This document shows positions 1 through 11,909 of a stretch of 64,000 nucleotides of DNA, in pieces (position 1 is the first letter of the stretch; each line of letters starts with the position of its first letter). The stretch lies in NCBI RefSeq assembly GCF_000204055.1, contig NW_006768775.1, positions 62,001 through 126,000 on the forward strand, given 5' to 3'. A program made the translations under genes and the position numbers. The notes under the pieces were generated by a model that was not told where the DNA came from, did no database searches, and was given only the letters and a program-made list of their open reading frames with translations. This DNA comes from Melampsora larici-populina 98AG31. Lineage: Eukaryota; Basidiomycota; Pucciniomycetes; Pucciniales; Melampsoraceae.

Positions 1-1190
1 GAACGGACCTGCATAAACCTGGCTGCTCCTTCGAACTTGAAATCCATCACGCCTCCAAAGTGATCGACTGAGGGGGATGAAATATGTACATACTCAGAAC
101 AAAATTCTACAATAAGTTTTTAAAAAAATCTCATCTTACTGGCAAGTTGTCGATATTTTTTCCAATGATCGCTATCAAAATGATCGGTATCTCCATTCGC
201 AAAATATCCGTCAACGCGTGTAAGAGATCCATCGATTTCAAACTTATTGTGAGCATTTTCGGAAAAGAAACCAGGTGCGGTTCCAAAAAGTCCCGAAAGG
301 GGCCCGTCGGTCCTAGAGTCCGTTCGACCAATGGAGGCTTTAAGTCTATACCGAAAAAAAATGTGAGCTACATAATCAGCCAAACCAATCAAGTAGACAA
401 GAGCTCTGACGTTGTGAGATCGGTGGAAGATTTGATGCCCAGCGTAGTAACGATTGCAGCAGTATCGAAAGCAAATCCTAGCATCTCTTGCATCCCGTAC
501 ATCATTTCACCCACGTCGGTGATGCCATTGCGAGAGATCTGTACATTGAGAATATTGACGGAGTTTGTTATGTCAGAGTACTGGTAGGCAAAAACAAAAG
601 ACAAAAGACTAACATAACCATAATTTGCCATTATGTTGAGACCTGGACAACCACCTGGATGTTGCCAGAAATGACATGAGGAAGAGTTATAATGATAGTT
701 TATACGAGGTTCATACCTCTAATGTCATTGGGTCCGGGTGGCTACAGTAGGATAAAGGCGTCCCAGAACATCCAGGGTCACTTCTCAGAGATTGTCTTTA
801 GCTTGAAAGACGTTATAACTGACCATGAAGGGATGGTCATCATCCGGGATCCGTTTACGCCCAGTTGGAAGAACGGGTTTCAAATTAAGCACAGCTAAAA
901 GTAAGGTGGCCTTAGTGGAAATATGTTCTTCGATACAAAGTTTATAAGACAGAATACTCACTTGGTATCAAGTGGACCAAGTCCAGAAGCTGCTGTGATT
1001 GTGGCCCCCGTTGTTCAGGCGTAAGGTTCGACGCGCCGGCACGCTCCGCGAACTATTGAAAGTAGTTTAGAATCAGTATATTGCCCATATACACACCTTT
1101 CGAGTGTTTGCATGGAAGTTGAACAACCATTCGAGGGAACGCGCCGGTCTGCTGAAGTAGAGTGACGAGTATGATTATAGACGACAGCAT
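1..1190 (-). CDS. secreted heme-thiolate peroxidase (chloroperoxidase/peroxygenase family), 3' end outside window
   Basis: Model (minus): 1190-1095, 1052-962, 894-824, 741-717, 654-614, 538-399, 345-140, 106-1, continuing beyond the window; all phases agree. The chosen ATG opens a hydrophobic signal peptide (MLSSIIILVTLL). Seen: RIPDDDHPFM, then PPGPNDIRGGCPGLN, which matches the family motif holding the cysteine that ligates heme, and further on FEIDGSLTR, matching the family's acidic E-x-D...S..R distal-site motif. Family enzymes use H2O2 to oxidise or oxygenate organic substrates and are normally secreted. Oddities: the residue before the axial Cys is Gly where most members have Pro (GCP for PCP), and the last intron (107-139) is only 33 nt. 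The 345-398 donor (GTCTAC) is weak. The substrate cannot be told from sequence. Confidence 0.78.
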
Positions 1191-2957
1191 CTCATGAATG
1201 AATGACTTCCGAGAGGGTATTCGCGCGATGAACGGAAGGTTTATAGAAGGTTTACAGACTTCAAAAAATAAGGTGCTTGAATAACCTTTGATGAACGAAC
1301 GAGAGTCATTCGTCCCGAATGACCTCTCATATATACCTTTCCAGAAAAGCAATGGTCCTGATCTGCGTTGATCTCTGTTTTGATATGCCGAATCTTTTCT
1401 GATCGTAGTATAATCCACCATGTCTTTGCTTAAATTGATCAGGAAGAAATCATGTGTGTCATATGCGGGATCACAAAAAATGGCAAGTCATATTGAAATG
1501 TTAAAGACCTTCGCCTCTTGAGACCAAACACAATAAATTCCACCGATTTCCATCACATCAAGTAATCTGCTTAGTTGCGACGCATGTCTAGGGTAAGGAG
1601 GTTAAGTGTGATAACAATTTTGGTACATAAATGAATGTTGAGTCGAACTTTAACTTGGCATTCACTGTGATGGTAAAATAATCGAGCCGACTCAAAGTTT
1701 TCTTTCATTTCTTTCATTTTCCATTGCGAGTTCAGTTGATCTTCATCTCGCATATATCACTTAAAATGTATGTACTTCAAGATGACTTCGATTCCACATA
1801 GGTTCACTCCAACGTAACTATATGCACACCCTTTCAAGTCAGATTCGTAGTACTAGCAATCCATTTCGATTCAGAAGGAATGTTTTTCGTTCCTCCGCTT
1901 CTCAGTTCTTACCCAGTTTAGGGATAGCCCTTCCGACTGATACGGGTTCACGATCACAGTACTGTGATCGGCTAAAGTGTGTAAACAAGTCAAAACGTGA
2001 TACTCATGAATCATGACGGACAAAGCTTATGTATCGATATGATAAATAAAGAAAGTGGCATATATACAAGATAAAAATCAAGAACATTGTATGTATGTAT
2101 GCCGATTTGCCAAAGAATCGAGATCTCTCCCGCCTCATTTATGATTTTTTCTTCCATCCAATTCGTCTCATCGGCCGTCAAACAACAAGTCCTTCAAAGC
2201 CAATCACAGTTTACCTTTTGTGACAGATTTTTCTCCCCAGTGTAAGGAACGAGCCAAATAAACATGGATTTGCCTAACAGGGTAGCTCTTGTGTTCTGGT
2301 CATCGCGAATCCATCGATGTCGAATTCTTTGTTAATCCAGAGCTGATCGTAGATTCTTGAATCATCCGGCTCTATCAGTGACCAACGGGACATGCTAGTT
2401 TACGAAGGAAGCTTACCCAGGGTTATCTTCGTGTTGTATATCTACAACAAGTTTGCTTCACTGCATTTTTAACAGAATCAGCTATTCATCACTTTGTCTA
2501 AATTCATATTGAAAGTACAACTGTGCTGTGATCTCAGCATTTCTACGTGCATAATCTGGTTGATGTCCTTCTGGGTCCTATTGGAGAATGTGTGGAAATG
2601 TGAATATCTTCTCTTGCTTAAGAACTCCCCAAAAGTTTGTGACTTGAAGTTGACTCGATTCTCCAGACACCTGTAACAGCCTGTAACAGTGTAACAGCCT
2701 GTAACAGCCTGTAACACCCTGTAACATGTACTGCAGTCCGACATCGTGGGACTTTTGGCAGGTTACACGGAAAATCTCCTGCAAGTGACGTCATAGGCCC
2801 ATGATGGTCCAGTTCGTTATGTTGCAGACACGCTTTTGAGAGCTCTTCAGTCTTCAGCACACATTTTCAGTGTCATACCTTCCTGATTATAGGATAATCG
2901 CCCAAATCCTGTCTTGTGAACACTTCTGTTACCCTGAGCTCTTGCATAGACAGAGGG
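1191..2957. other. intergenic, no gene seen
   Basis: About 1.8 kb between the divergently oriented peroxidase and aldo-keto reductase genes, so both promoters should lie here. Apart from a short tandem repeat at 2671-2727, I see nothing that reads as coding with splice support. Confidence 0.5.
2671..2727. repeat. short tandem repeat, CTGTAACA units
   Basis: Six head-to-tail copies of a unit based on CTGTAACA with variable 0-2 nt spacers (mostly CTGTAACAGC). Lies 230 bp upstream of the aldo-keto reductase start. No function can be read from the sequence. Confidence 0.8.
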
Positions 2958-4446
2958 ATGACGAGCACAAAGCAAACAAAAATACCTCTAATCTTGGGGT
3001 ACGTTGAATGTCAATCCAACAATCAATCAATCTATCCTGACCGAGTTAATGTGACTTTCAAGGACTGTGGCAATTGCGAATGAGGGCGAGTTTGGCTCAA
3101 GGTGAGTTTGTTGATAATCTGATTGAATCCTCTAGTAAGCTGCAATCTTTTACGCTTGATCTGGTAACGAGAATCCTACTTTGACAGGATACATGACTTG
3201 GGTACGGCTCAAAAATTCATCGATGTTTTCAAGTCGCATGGTCATACTGAGTTAGATACCGCAAGACTTTGTGAGCTTACCATTTTCATTGCGTTCCTTG
3301 CTTCTTCTGATTCTCATCACTCGACCGATCCTCGGTAGACGGCGAAGGGACTACGGAAGAGATGCTTGGCAAGCTAAACTGTTCAGGGTTGTCGATCGAT
3401 TCCAAATGCTTCCCAGCGGTTTGTCTAGGTGTATGCTATGATATATATGGTCAATTACTTATTTTTATGGCTTTCGACGTATACGATCAACCAGAAACCA
3501 GGAGATTATAAGCCAGAGCTCGTCAAAGCGACACTAGAAAAAACTTTGAATGCACTCAAGGTACCAAAAATTCGTGTGTTCTATCTACATGCGCCAGATC
3601 GATCAGTTCCATTCGAAGAGACTTTAAAAGCTTGTGACGAACTATACCGAGAAGGAAAGTTTACAGAACTCGGCCTTAGTAATTATGCTGCATGGGAAGT
3701 GGCCATCATGTGGGGAATTTGTGATAAGAATGGTTATGTTAAACCAACGATTTATCAGGGTATGTACAATGCCATCACTAGATCTATCGAAACTGAGGTG
3801 AGCATTACTTTTTTTATCTATCTTATTCTTGTATCACTATTTTTGAACTCTTTTGACCCAAACTGCGATCCAGCTTTTTCCTTGCTGTCGATCTTTGGGA
3901 ATCCGTTTGGCTATCTATAACCCATTAGGTCAGCCATAATATCAATGAGCTTTACTAGAGATGCAAGTCTTTGAACAACTTACTTAAATCCCTTCACCAG
4001 CCGGAGGATTTTTCGCCGGAAAGATTATGAAACCCGACGATCAAATCGAAGGGGGTGGCCGTTTCGATCCCAGCCATAAACTAGGTGCGATGGTATGCAT
4101 AAGAAAGATTATATTCTTTTCACAACATTTGGATTGGTCTTTACGCGCGGCTCCTCTTTTGCAGTACCGCGAGCGATACCTCCGAACCAGTCATTTCAAA
4201 GCATTGAAGATTGTAAAAGAGTCTCTGCAAGGTCATCCTGACATAACTTTAGTATCAGTAGCAGCTCGATGGCTACAACATCATTCTGCATTGCAGCCCA
4301 AGGATCGGGTGATTTTGGGCGCTTCTTCAGTTGATCAAATCGAGATGAACTGTTCCTATTCAGAAGAAGGTCCACTTCCAGACGATATTCTTTCAGCTGT
4401 GGACCTAGCCTGGGAGACGGTCAAAGCTGAGTTGAGTCAAGCCTGA
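2958..4446 (+). CDS. aldo-keto reductase, AKR7 (aflatoxin-aldehyde reductase) type
   Basis: Exons 2958-2998, 3063-3101, 3188-3270, 3339-3418, 3495-3797, 3874-3928, 4001-4092, 4165-4446; 975 nt, 324 residues, every junction in phase with GT-AG introns. This is close to the usual length of about 325-340. Start MTSTKQTKIPLILG leads into the first strand of the TIM barrel. Catalytic tetrad candidates are all present: Asp and Tyr in LDTARLYGEG, Lys in DSKCFP, His in VFYLHAPDRS. Also seen: GKFTELGLSNYAAWEV and YQGMYNAITR, both diagnostic of the AKR7 branch, and the C-terminal nucleotide-binding stretch VILGASSVDQIEMN. Known role: NADPH-dependent cytosolic reduction of aldehydes (succinic semialdehyde, dialdehydes, other carbonyls). 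Physiological substrate here is unknown. Confidence 0.93.
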
Positions 4447-5229
4447 AAACTATTAGCAAATGGAATTTGTATACTAACATCCTATGATTGTTTTCCAATT
4501 TAAGATGCCCATCGTACTGGAGATGACATGTACCATCAGCATGGTAGCATGTGATGACAAGAGTGGTCTTTCTTCCAAATTTTGTACACCAAATAGCTCT
4601 TCTGGCAAGATGGAAAATCGCCTGGCTCAATTTTCGACAACTATCGCCATGTAACAACTACAAGTCTTTTTGCGTTGAAGCCATCTATTTGTAGAGAGAT
4701 TCATTCCAACAAGGTTGAGTTTCTTGAAAAACATTCTTACCTTGTATAACCTGCCAAAGTTCCTTCTATTAAATTAAAATATATATCATGTCTTCAATTT
4801 TTGAAAACAAGCTTCATACGCCATCAACAAAAATTTCGACGTGTTTGCTTGCATAGGATTTATTCAATTCTATCTGAACAAGCTTACTCGTCACAGCTTT
4901 AGATCTCAAATTAAGAAATCCTCGGTTCTTTTCTCATCTAACAACCCGTGTTGAAACTGAGAGAAAAAGCTCGTTGCTTTAAAAACCCCCAAAAGTGGCC
5001 TAATTTGTTTTCAATACATCAAGATTTAAATGTAATGAAATTAAACAAATAGGTCACAAATAAAGATGTGAAAATGTTCAAAAGATTGATAAAGATTGAG
5101 TTAGTGGAAGATGTAGTGTACAAGAAATCTTGGTTACAAGAAGTTTATATTGAGTCAACAAAGAGATCACAAAACTCAGATTTAACTGCCATTATTGAAA
5201 TACACAATGAACTGGTCTTATTCTAGGTT
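4447..5229. other. intergenic between convergent genes, no gene seen
   Basis: AT-rich, about 780 bp between the 3' ends of the aldo-keto reductase and the chitin deacetylase. It should hold both 3' UTRs. No further coding or structured element was recognised. Confidence 0.5.
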
Positions 5230-6655
5230 TCAATCACATGTCCAAGAACTCTATTGGTTTTACAAAAAAAGAAAAAGGATTAGTTGAAAACGAATGATTT
5301 AAACTTAGGTGAAGAGATAATAGAAAAAAATAAGAAATCCTCACTCACATCACGTTCTTGAGGTTTTCCAACAAACTGATAAAAATCATTTGGAGTATTT
5401 TGAAATCCTAAACATTCTGAAATACTAACGAGTTTATAACCTGATTTTTGTAAAACATCTATAGCATAAGGTATTACTTTATTTGCTGTAGTTTCATAAG
5501 TTTCATGATTCTATTTAAACCAAATCAAATCAAATTTATAAAAGTTTGAGATATAAATTAATCCTTTAAGATTATATCTACCATGAAATCAAATCTTAGG
5601 TTGAAAAAGAACTTACTAAAGTGATATGAGAAGTTGGAAACGATTTGGAAAGAGTTGAATAACCTTTAATTGAATCTTCTGGTGGATCTCCATTAGCATC
5701 TCCAGCATCGAAACTCCAATCAATGACTTTATATCCACGTTTAGCCAAGATCTCAAGTGTACGATTATCAGTGTTTCCTTGAAATGATGACATATCACCA
5801 ACCTATCAATCTTTAAGAAACGTGGTTGGAGATGACAATCTAAGAGAATGCTTACCGTACGGGGCTCTGAAATATCTAGGTACTACTCCTAGTATCTCTG
5901 TTTCACAGAAAGTGAGAGCATACCATCAGTAAATGTGAAGAAGAAAAGTCATTGGGGTCTGGAATATCTATGACTAACTTTTTAAAGCGGTCTCTATCCT
6001 ATCGAGTTCGACGTTGAACTCGGAATCTTTGAGTTTGGTGATATCAGGATGAGACCATGCTAGTGAAAGCCAAGTTAAGAGACTTGTTAAAAGAAAACTT
6101 TCACCTTTAAAGATCAAGCAAAAAAAACTACAAACTATGTGATCCGATCAAATGACCCTGCTCGAAAGCTAAGTTAAACAAAAACAAAAAATGAACATCA
6201 GTAATAATGTTGTGATATGATATGTGTGTGAAACAGAGCACTTGAACATGATCAGACAAAATCCAAAACCTACTATGTTTAAGTTGATCAACAATCGATG
6301 GATTATAAATACAATCATAATTATTACCATTAACAAAAAAAGTTCCCAAGATATCACGATTTTTCAAATAATCTGAAATTTGATTTTCATAAATCCAAGG
6401 TCCATCATCAAATGTAAGAGACAAAAGTTTAGGTTTAGAACAAGTTTGAAAAACTTTTCGATTAGTAATTGATGCACGTTTGGTATGAATCGAATTGATG
6501 GGTTCTAAAGAGCTTGGTCTTGAGTTTGATTCTGAAGATGGTAATGGATTTGATTTGATAAGGTGTAATAAAGTACCAATAGCCAAAAGTAAGGAATACC
6601 TAAACCCCAAGAACATCGTGTAAACCAGAAAAATAGTTTGTAATAATGACTTCAA
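5230..6655 (-). CDS. secreted chitin deacetylase (polysaccharide deacetylase, NodB domain)
   Basis: Exons (minus) 6655-6274, 6168-6136, 6059-5979, 5897-5856, 5777-5617, 5510-5349, 5250-5230; 882 nt, 293 residues, all phases agree. N-terminal hydrophobic segment (residues about 5-32) looks like a signal peptide. NodB motifs: TFDDGP at 81-86 (catalytic base and metal-ligand Asp pair), SHTWSHP near 137-143 (the two metal-binding His), RYFRAPYG (motif 3), DWSFDAGD (motif 4), and a final NHETYETT helix region (motif 5). The chain ends RDSSWTCD, as in secreted fungal chitin deacetylases. Known role: removes N-acetyl groups from chitin to give chitosan; in rust infection structures this is thought to mask hyphae from plant chitin receptors. 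A more obvious acceptor at 5803 would break the frame; the one used (5778) restores it. Confidence 0.9.
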
Positions 6656-8035
6656 ATAGATACTACAAAAGAGATCAATGAGGACGAAAAACTGGATAAG
6701 ATGGAATATATATATACATGGAACCAGAATTTATAAGGATACACACAGTGATATTAATTAATGCATGGTCTTCATAATCATAATGATTGACAAGAGAAGA
6801 CCAGATATAATCAGATAAGGTAAAAAAAATGTAAATTATAGAAAGTCGAAACATCCATAGTTTCGAGCAATTGTATTTATCGAGAAATCGGTCGGGGAAG
6901 AAATCACATGATGATAAGAAGAAACTACGGACGTAAACCAAGTTCAAGTCCAGGCAACAATAAAGTAGCTGAGAGCGATCTAAGGTATCTCACAAGTCTA
7001 TTTAGCATATATGATGCTTTATCTCAGTGGAAGGAAATACATAGGTTTTTGATGTTCCGATGGATATCCATCCATCCATGTGGTACCAAGTGATTGGGTG
7101 AACAGTATGTAGTTGGATATAAAGTGGTACTTTACTCGAATTTAAAAACCTTGAGTTCTCAACACTGGAAAATCGAAATCGAGAATTGTATACATACTCA
7201 AGAATTTGTAAATGAACGAAGATCAAGAGAGGAAAAGGCAAAAAAGTTAAGGTAGGTCAATTATTATTGCTATGAAATTCTATAAAGTCGCTTTTCCTAC
7301 TCGTATATAGCAGCCTCTGGATCACCATAGAACACACACAGCAGAAGATCCAAACCTCAAGTTAAACTTCTCTTCTTAAAATCATCTTACACAGCTTGGA
7401 ATTTGGTAAACATACACATACACACATTCAAACCAGGAGAAAATCCTGGTGAATAAAGGAGATCCGATCTATAATTGCACATATGTACAACATACACCAC
7501 TGGTCCATCAATCTTCCTTACCCTACGATTTATAAAACATAATTGAAAGTATGTGGATGGCCAAGAATTTACCACGGTTTATAAGACGTATGTATCAGGA
7601 CTCCGATGAGGATATACATTGTAAAATAATTAAGCTATGAAGTAGACCAGAGGTTTGGTTGAAGTTGGATGTGTTGGAATATGTTGGGTTATTAAGTGAG
7701 CACCAGTATGATCCTACAATCAAATCCTAAAGAAATTCTGTGATTGAAAGTTTACAAATCTGAATATTTCACTTTAATTCTATGTACCAATTCTGAATGT
7801 TCTTGTTGATGAAATCTTTTGGAGTGAGAAGATTCGATTGTGGATGTGATGGACAGATGGATCAAGAAGACCCGTGACTTTGGTCTCGACCCTGATACCC
7901 GTGAGACGGTGAGCAATTAATATTCATTAGCAACGAGTAATTTCCAAACTAGACATCCAAAAAAAAAGAAACCAGACTCAAACCCCCTTCAAGTTTCAAC
8001 CAATCCAACCAACTCAACCCAAACCCTCCTCAAAG
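6656..8035. other. intergenic, no gene seen
   Basis: About 1.4 kb between the divergent chitin deacetylase and RING-finger genes, expected to hold both promoters. Short open frames here have no splice-supported continuation and no recognisable domain. CA/TG-rich stretches (about 7400-7600) are low complexity. Confidence 0.45.
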
Positions 8036-9100
8036 ATGACCCCACCACCTATCCAATTACCAGACGAAAGTTCATCTCCCAACAAACCCCAACCGATCCA
8101 AAGAAAAGGAGAAAGCAAATCCCAAACGATCGATCGACTTTCCACTGAACTAAATGTGATGAAGATGTCAAAGATACATGCTGAAAGAAAATTAAGAGAA
8201 TTAGAAGATACTATTAGAACTAAAGAACAAGTTAAATTTCAACATCATTAAATTGATTCTTGAAAGTACTAGTTTGAATTGATAGATTTCTTTTTTTGGT
8301 TTTTTTGGGGGGGATTTAGTTGAGTGAAGTTTCTAGATCACAATGTGAAGCTGCTTGGGATACGATTAGCGAATTAAAAGAACAATTATCAGTTCAATCA
8401 ATAGTTAAGTCAAACCCAAAAAACCCCTTCTCAAAACCCCATTGATGTAAGGAAAGAAAAAGGATTCTAATGAAAAAGAGTGAGTGTGTGTGATCAAATT
8501 GACTGATTTCAATAAACATAATATAGATCATCAAAAGATTAAAAGAAGATGCCGAAAGTTTTCCATTATCGAGTCCAGGCTTGATGAGATCACATCATCA
8601 ACTGTCAACTATAATCGATACCTTACGAGAATGTTTAACTTGTCCATTATGTTATGATGGATTAGAAAGATCAGAAGCCGTAAGTTTAGGATGTGGTCGT
8701 AAGTTGTTCAATCTCTCTCCCAAGAAAAACCCAAAAGACTCCCAATCGAATCGATTCGAATCGATTATTGAATTGGTTCATTTCATTAGATACTTTTTGT
8801 CAAAACTGTATTGAATCCTGGGCCAAATCATCTAATAATCCAACCAGAAACCCACCAAACCAACCGACCCGGAGTTCTAAACCTTATGAAGCTAATCTAG
8901 TACAATGTCCAGAATGTAGAACAGAAGGATCACATCGAATCCGATTATATATGTTAGAAGAATCGATTCGATTGATTTCACGTGCAGAGAAAGAAAGAAA
9001 AGTGATAGAAGATGAAGAGGTTAAGAGAAGATTGAAACTTGAGGTTGTAGATGTGGATGAGATACCTAAGTCTTTTGATTTGTTAAGTGATCCGAATTGA
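8036..9100 (+). CDS. RING-finger protein, probable E3 ubiquitin ligase
   Basis: Exons 8036-8230, 8320-8403, 8527-8698, 8790-9100; 762 nt, 253 residues, in phase throughout. The N-terminal third is charged and probably coiled coil (ERKLRELEDTIRTKEQ into ISELKEQ). The RING begins at C132-x2-C135 (LTCPLC), continues GCGHTFCQNC across an intron junction, and closes with CPEC after a 30-residue Pro/Asn/Ser-rich insertion (NPTRNPPNQPTRSS), so the spacing between the third and fourth ligand pairs is longer than in most RINGs. After the RING a basic helix (ISRAEKERKVIEDEEVKRRL) follows. RING proteins recruit E2 enzymes for ubiquitin transfer; the target is unknown. No close named family was recognised. 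Confidence 0.85.
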
Positions 9101-9417
9101 TTTGATGATGATTATATATATATTTGTATTTGTTTTGATATGGATATTGTTGTGATTTACTATGATGGATTTGATGGGTTGTGTGCTGTTTTTGTAAATT
9201 GGATTGAAATGTATTTTTTAAGAAATGATGAGACTTGAATGAGTGTAGTTTGTGAAGATTAGAGAAATGAAGATGAAGATGATTGAAGTTAAAATCTACT
9301 TAAAGAGTAAATATACAGTGACTGACCAATAAAAGAAAGTTGAGATTGAATTTCAAACTTGATCCAATCCCATTCCCATTCCAGCTTGTCAATTCTTCAA
9401 TTTCTCAAATCGAAACA

Positions 9418-11095
9418 ATGTCAATTCACTCTTCAAACAGAAAATCAAACTTATCATCAACAAGACCAAACTTATCAGAATCTAATTCTAGTACATCAGA
9501 TCAAGAACATATCATCCATCGTTTAGAAGAAGATCATCAATTTGGTGGAACTCATTGGTTACCATTATTATTTGCTTTGATTCCAAGTTTAGGTTCTTTG
9601 ATTCATGGTGATTCTGAATCTTGGACTGATACTTTACTACTCATCTTAATCGGTTTCATACTATATAAACTTACAAAAGGTATTTATTACTCTTCTCTTG
9701 ACTTTTTCACATAAAACTATACTAACTTGCTTAATCGATTGATTTAACACAGTTCCATGGCAAATCTATGCTTCATCTCGTACTACTCGAATCCTTCATC
9801 AAATCAAATCAGATTCAAATCATCTTTCATCCAATCCGATTCTTCATCCTAAAGCTGATCTCTTAGGTTATACTACTGAACTTCAAAGATATGAATTAAT
9901 CTCTTTATTCATGGCTATCATCTCACCTAGTTTAGGTATCTTATTATTAAACATCATTCAATCTAAACTCAAGACTTCCATCACATTAGATTATTTAAAT
10001 TCAAATACGATCATCTTATTCTTATTATCTTCATTGATCAAACCGATGGGACATTTGATTGGATTGTTAATGAATCGAACTGATTATTTACAAACCAAAT
10101 TACATTTTCCAACAGATTTGATGATCGAATTAAAAAAGATTTCAGGAGAATTAAAAGATCAATTGAACCGATTAGAATCTAATTCGATATCAAGTTATGA
10201 ATTATCACTTTTGAAAACTAATTATTTAGAAAACCCAATTGAAAAACTCACCAAAACTCTTTCACATCAATTAGATGCCGATCAGATTCGTAAAACTCAA
10301 ATCACCCAAGAATGTCATGAGTTGGCTAAGACGTTAAACCGATTAGAAAGTCAATTGATGAAGACTAAAGTGGATTTGAATTCATTGGTTTTAGAACAAG
10401 ATCAAATTAAATCCAATCCGATTCATACGATTGCTCAGATGATCATTCAATTAATGACCACTGTTTCTCAAGCCGAACCTCTGGAAGCGAAAGTCGAGAA
10501 TCGGTTCGAGAATCTGGATGAGAGTGATGAATCTGATCATGATAGTGATCAAACTAAAGTGAATCCAAAGAAAATGAATAATATAAAACATGATGAGAAC
10601 CCACCAACGGATTACAAAACGCGTGAAGCTGAAGTCGAATTTATTCCTACGCCGCTCCGATCCAACGTTCGAGTTTCTCCCCCAAAACCGAGCATCAAAC
10701 TTCGTCAATGGATCTTGTACTATCTAACGATTCCGATCTTAGTATGGATTAAGTTGATGAAAACCATGATCTTGTTTCCGATCGAATTGATTTCGAATAT
10801 CACCAAAGGAGAAGAATATCAAAGGTTATCTGAACGAAACTATCAACTTGATCGAGCCGCTTATGCTAATCATCCCAATCGTCCTACTTGGTTTGAAGCT
10901 CCTTCTATTCATCAAACTCTTTCTCCTTTGAATGAGTTGGGTTCGACGTTTAAGTCTCAGTTTAATTTCAGTCATCTTCATTCCAATCGTCCTCATCCTA
11001 ATCATTCGAATCATACTAATCATACTAATCATACTAATCATCTTGGGAATCATCTTGATGAGATTAAAGAAGTGATGGAAGAAGATCATTTGTGA
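9418..11095 (+). CDS. uncharacterised membrane protein with coiled coil
   Basis: Exons 9418-9679 and 9753-11095; 1605 nt, 534 residues, phase agrees. I chose the ATG at 9418 (context AACAATG) rather than an in-frame ATG at 9340. Two hydrophobic segments flank the start of the chain (WLPLLFALIPSLGSLI; LLLILIGFILYKLT), two more follow in exon 2 (MAIISPSLGILLLNII; IILFLLSSLIKPMGHLIGLL). A long coiled-coil segment (about residues 215-330) follows, then an acidic linker, then another hydrophobic helix (WILYYLTIPILVWIKLMKTMI). The C-terminus contains a His/Asn/Thr repeat (NHTNHTNHTNH). The family was not recognised; I would call it a conserved-looking fungal multi-pass protein with cytosolic coiled coil. 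Confidence 0.75.
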
Positions 11096-11214
11096 TTCTG
11101 GCTTTCAATCAAACCCTAAACCCCTAACCCCAAAAAATATATGGATAAGTTCATTTACCCATATCAAACTTGATCAAAATATTAATCTTTTAGTTTTTCT
11201 TTGTCTTAAACGAT

Positions 11215-11475
11215 CTATTATCATTATTATTATTATTCTCATTAATATTATCATCATTATTATTCACATTAATATCAACATCATTTTTATCATTCTTATC
11301 AGTATTTACTCTCATTATTTTTATTCTCATTTTTATTCTCATTATTATCCTCAGTATTATCTTCATTACTATCTTCATTACTATTGATTCTTATCAGTAT
11401 TAATTCTTATCAATATTTATTCTCGTCATTATTATTCTCATCAGTAGTTATTCTCATCAGTATTCTTATCATGAA
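11215..11475. repeat. simple-sequence tract, (TTA/TTC)-type
   Basis: About 260 bp of near-repetitive ATTATTATTCTCATT units on the plus strand. An open frame on the minus strand through this tract (Asn/Asp/Lys-rich) is an artefact of the repeat. Confidence 0.8.
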
Positions 11476-11761
11476 AGTAGTACATAAGTAATCTCATTTT
11501 TTGGGGGGGGGGTAATTTTGTTCAATAAGTCTCTTCAGTTAATCCCATCTTGATGTACTTCATCTTTATGTAGTGTGTGTATGTATATGTGTGTGTTTGT
11601 AGTATATGTCTTAGTGTTTGTAAAACCAAAAAAAAACCCTCAAGGTGTTCTTCATGTTCTTCATGTTGTTGTTATTGTTGTTGAAAGAAAGATTCCATTT
11701 TTTTTTATTCAGATCATCTTGGACTTTACCAAAAAAAAAACAGAATGAACCTAAAACATCA

Positions 11762-11909
11762 AGGGCATGCTCACTTAAGCAATTTCTGGTGAGAAATCAC
11801 ATTCTGCAAAATTTATTGTGTCTATTTGGTGGTAAATGTTTCATGTTTGGATTAAAAAATTTTACAGAATGTGGTTTCTGGTCAGAGATTCCTTAAGTGA
11901 ACATGCCCT
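11762..11909. mobile_element. short foldback element (MITE-like)
   Basis: The left arm starts AGGGCATGCTCACTTAAG and the right arm ends CTTAAGTGAACATGCCCT; the arms match as inverted repeats over about 50 bp with roughly eight mismatches, separated by about 45 bp. An extra partial copy of the end (AAGTGAATGTGCCCTTA) follows directly. No clear target duplication was identified, so the exact ends and superfamily are open. Confidence 0.65.

Noticed and set aside
5778..5855. Apparent frameshift in the chitin deacetylase
   Set aside because: The obvious AG acceptor at 5803 breaks the frame, but the acceptor at 5778 (TTTCAAG) restores it and gives the family sequence PYGNTDNRT.
11112..11131. CCCTAAACCCCTAACCCC resembling telomere repeat
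   Set aside because: Only about two degenerate units, directly after the stop codon of a gene; too short to be an interstitial telomere.
11190..11378. Asn/Asp/Lys-rich open frame on the minus strand
   Set aside because: Produced by the simple-sequence tract at 11215-11475.
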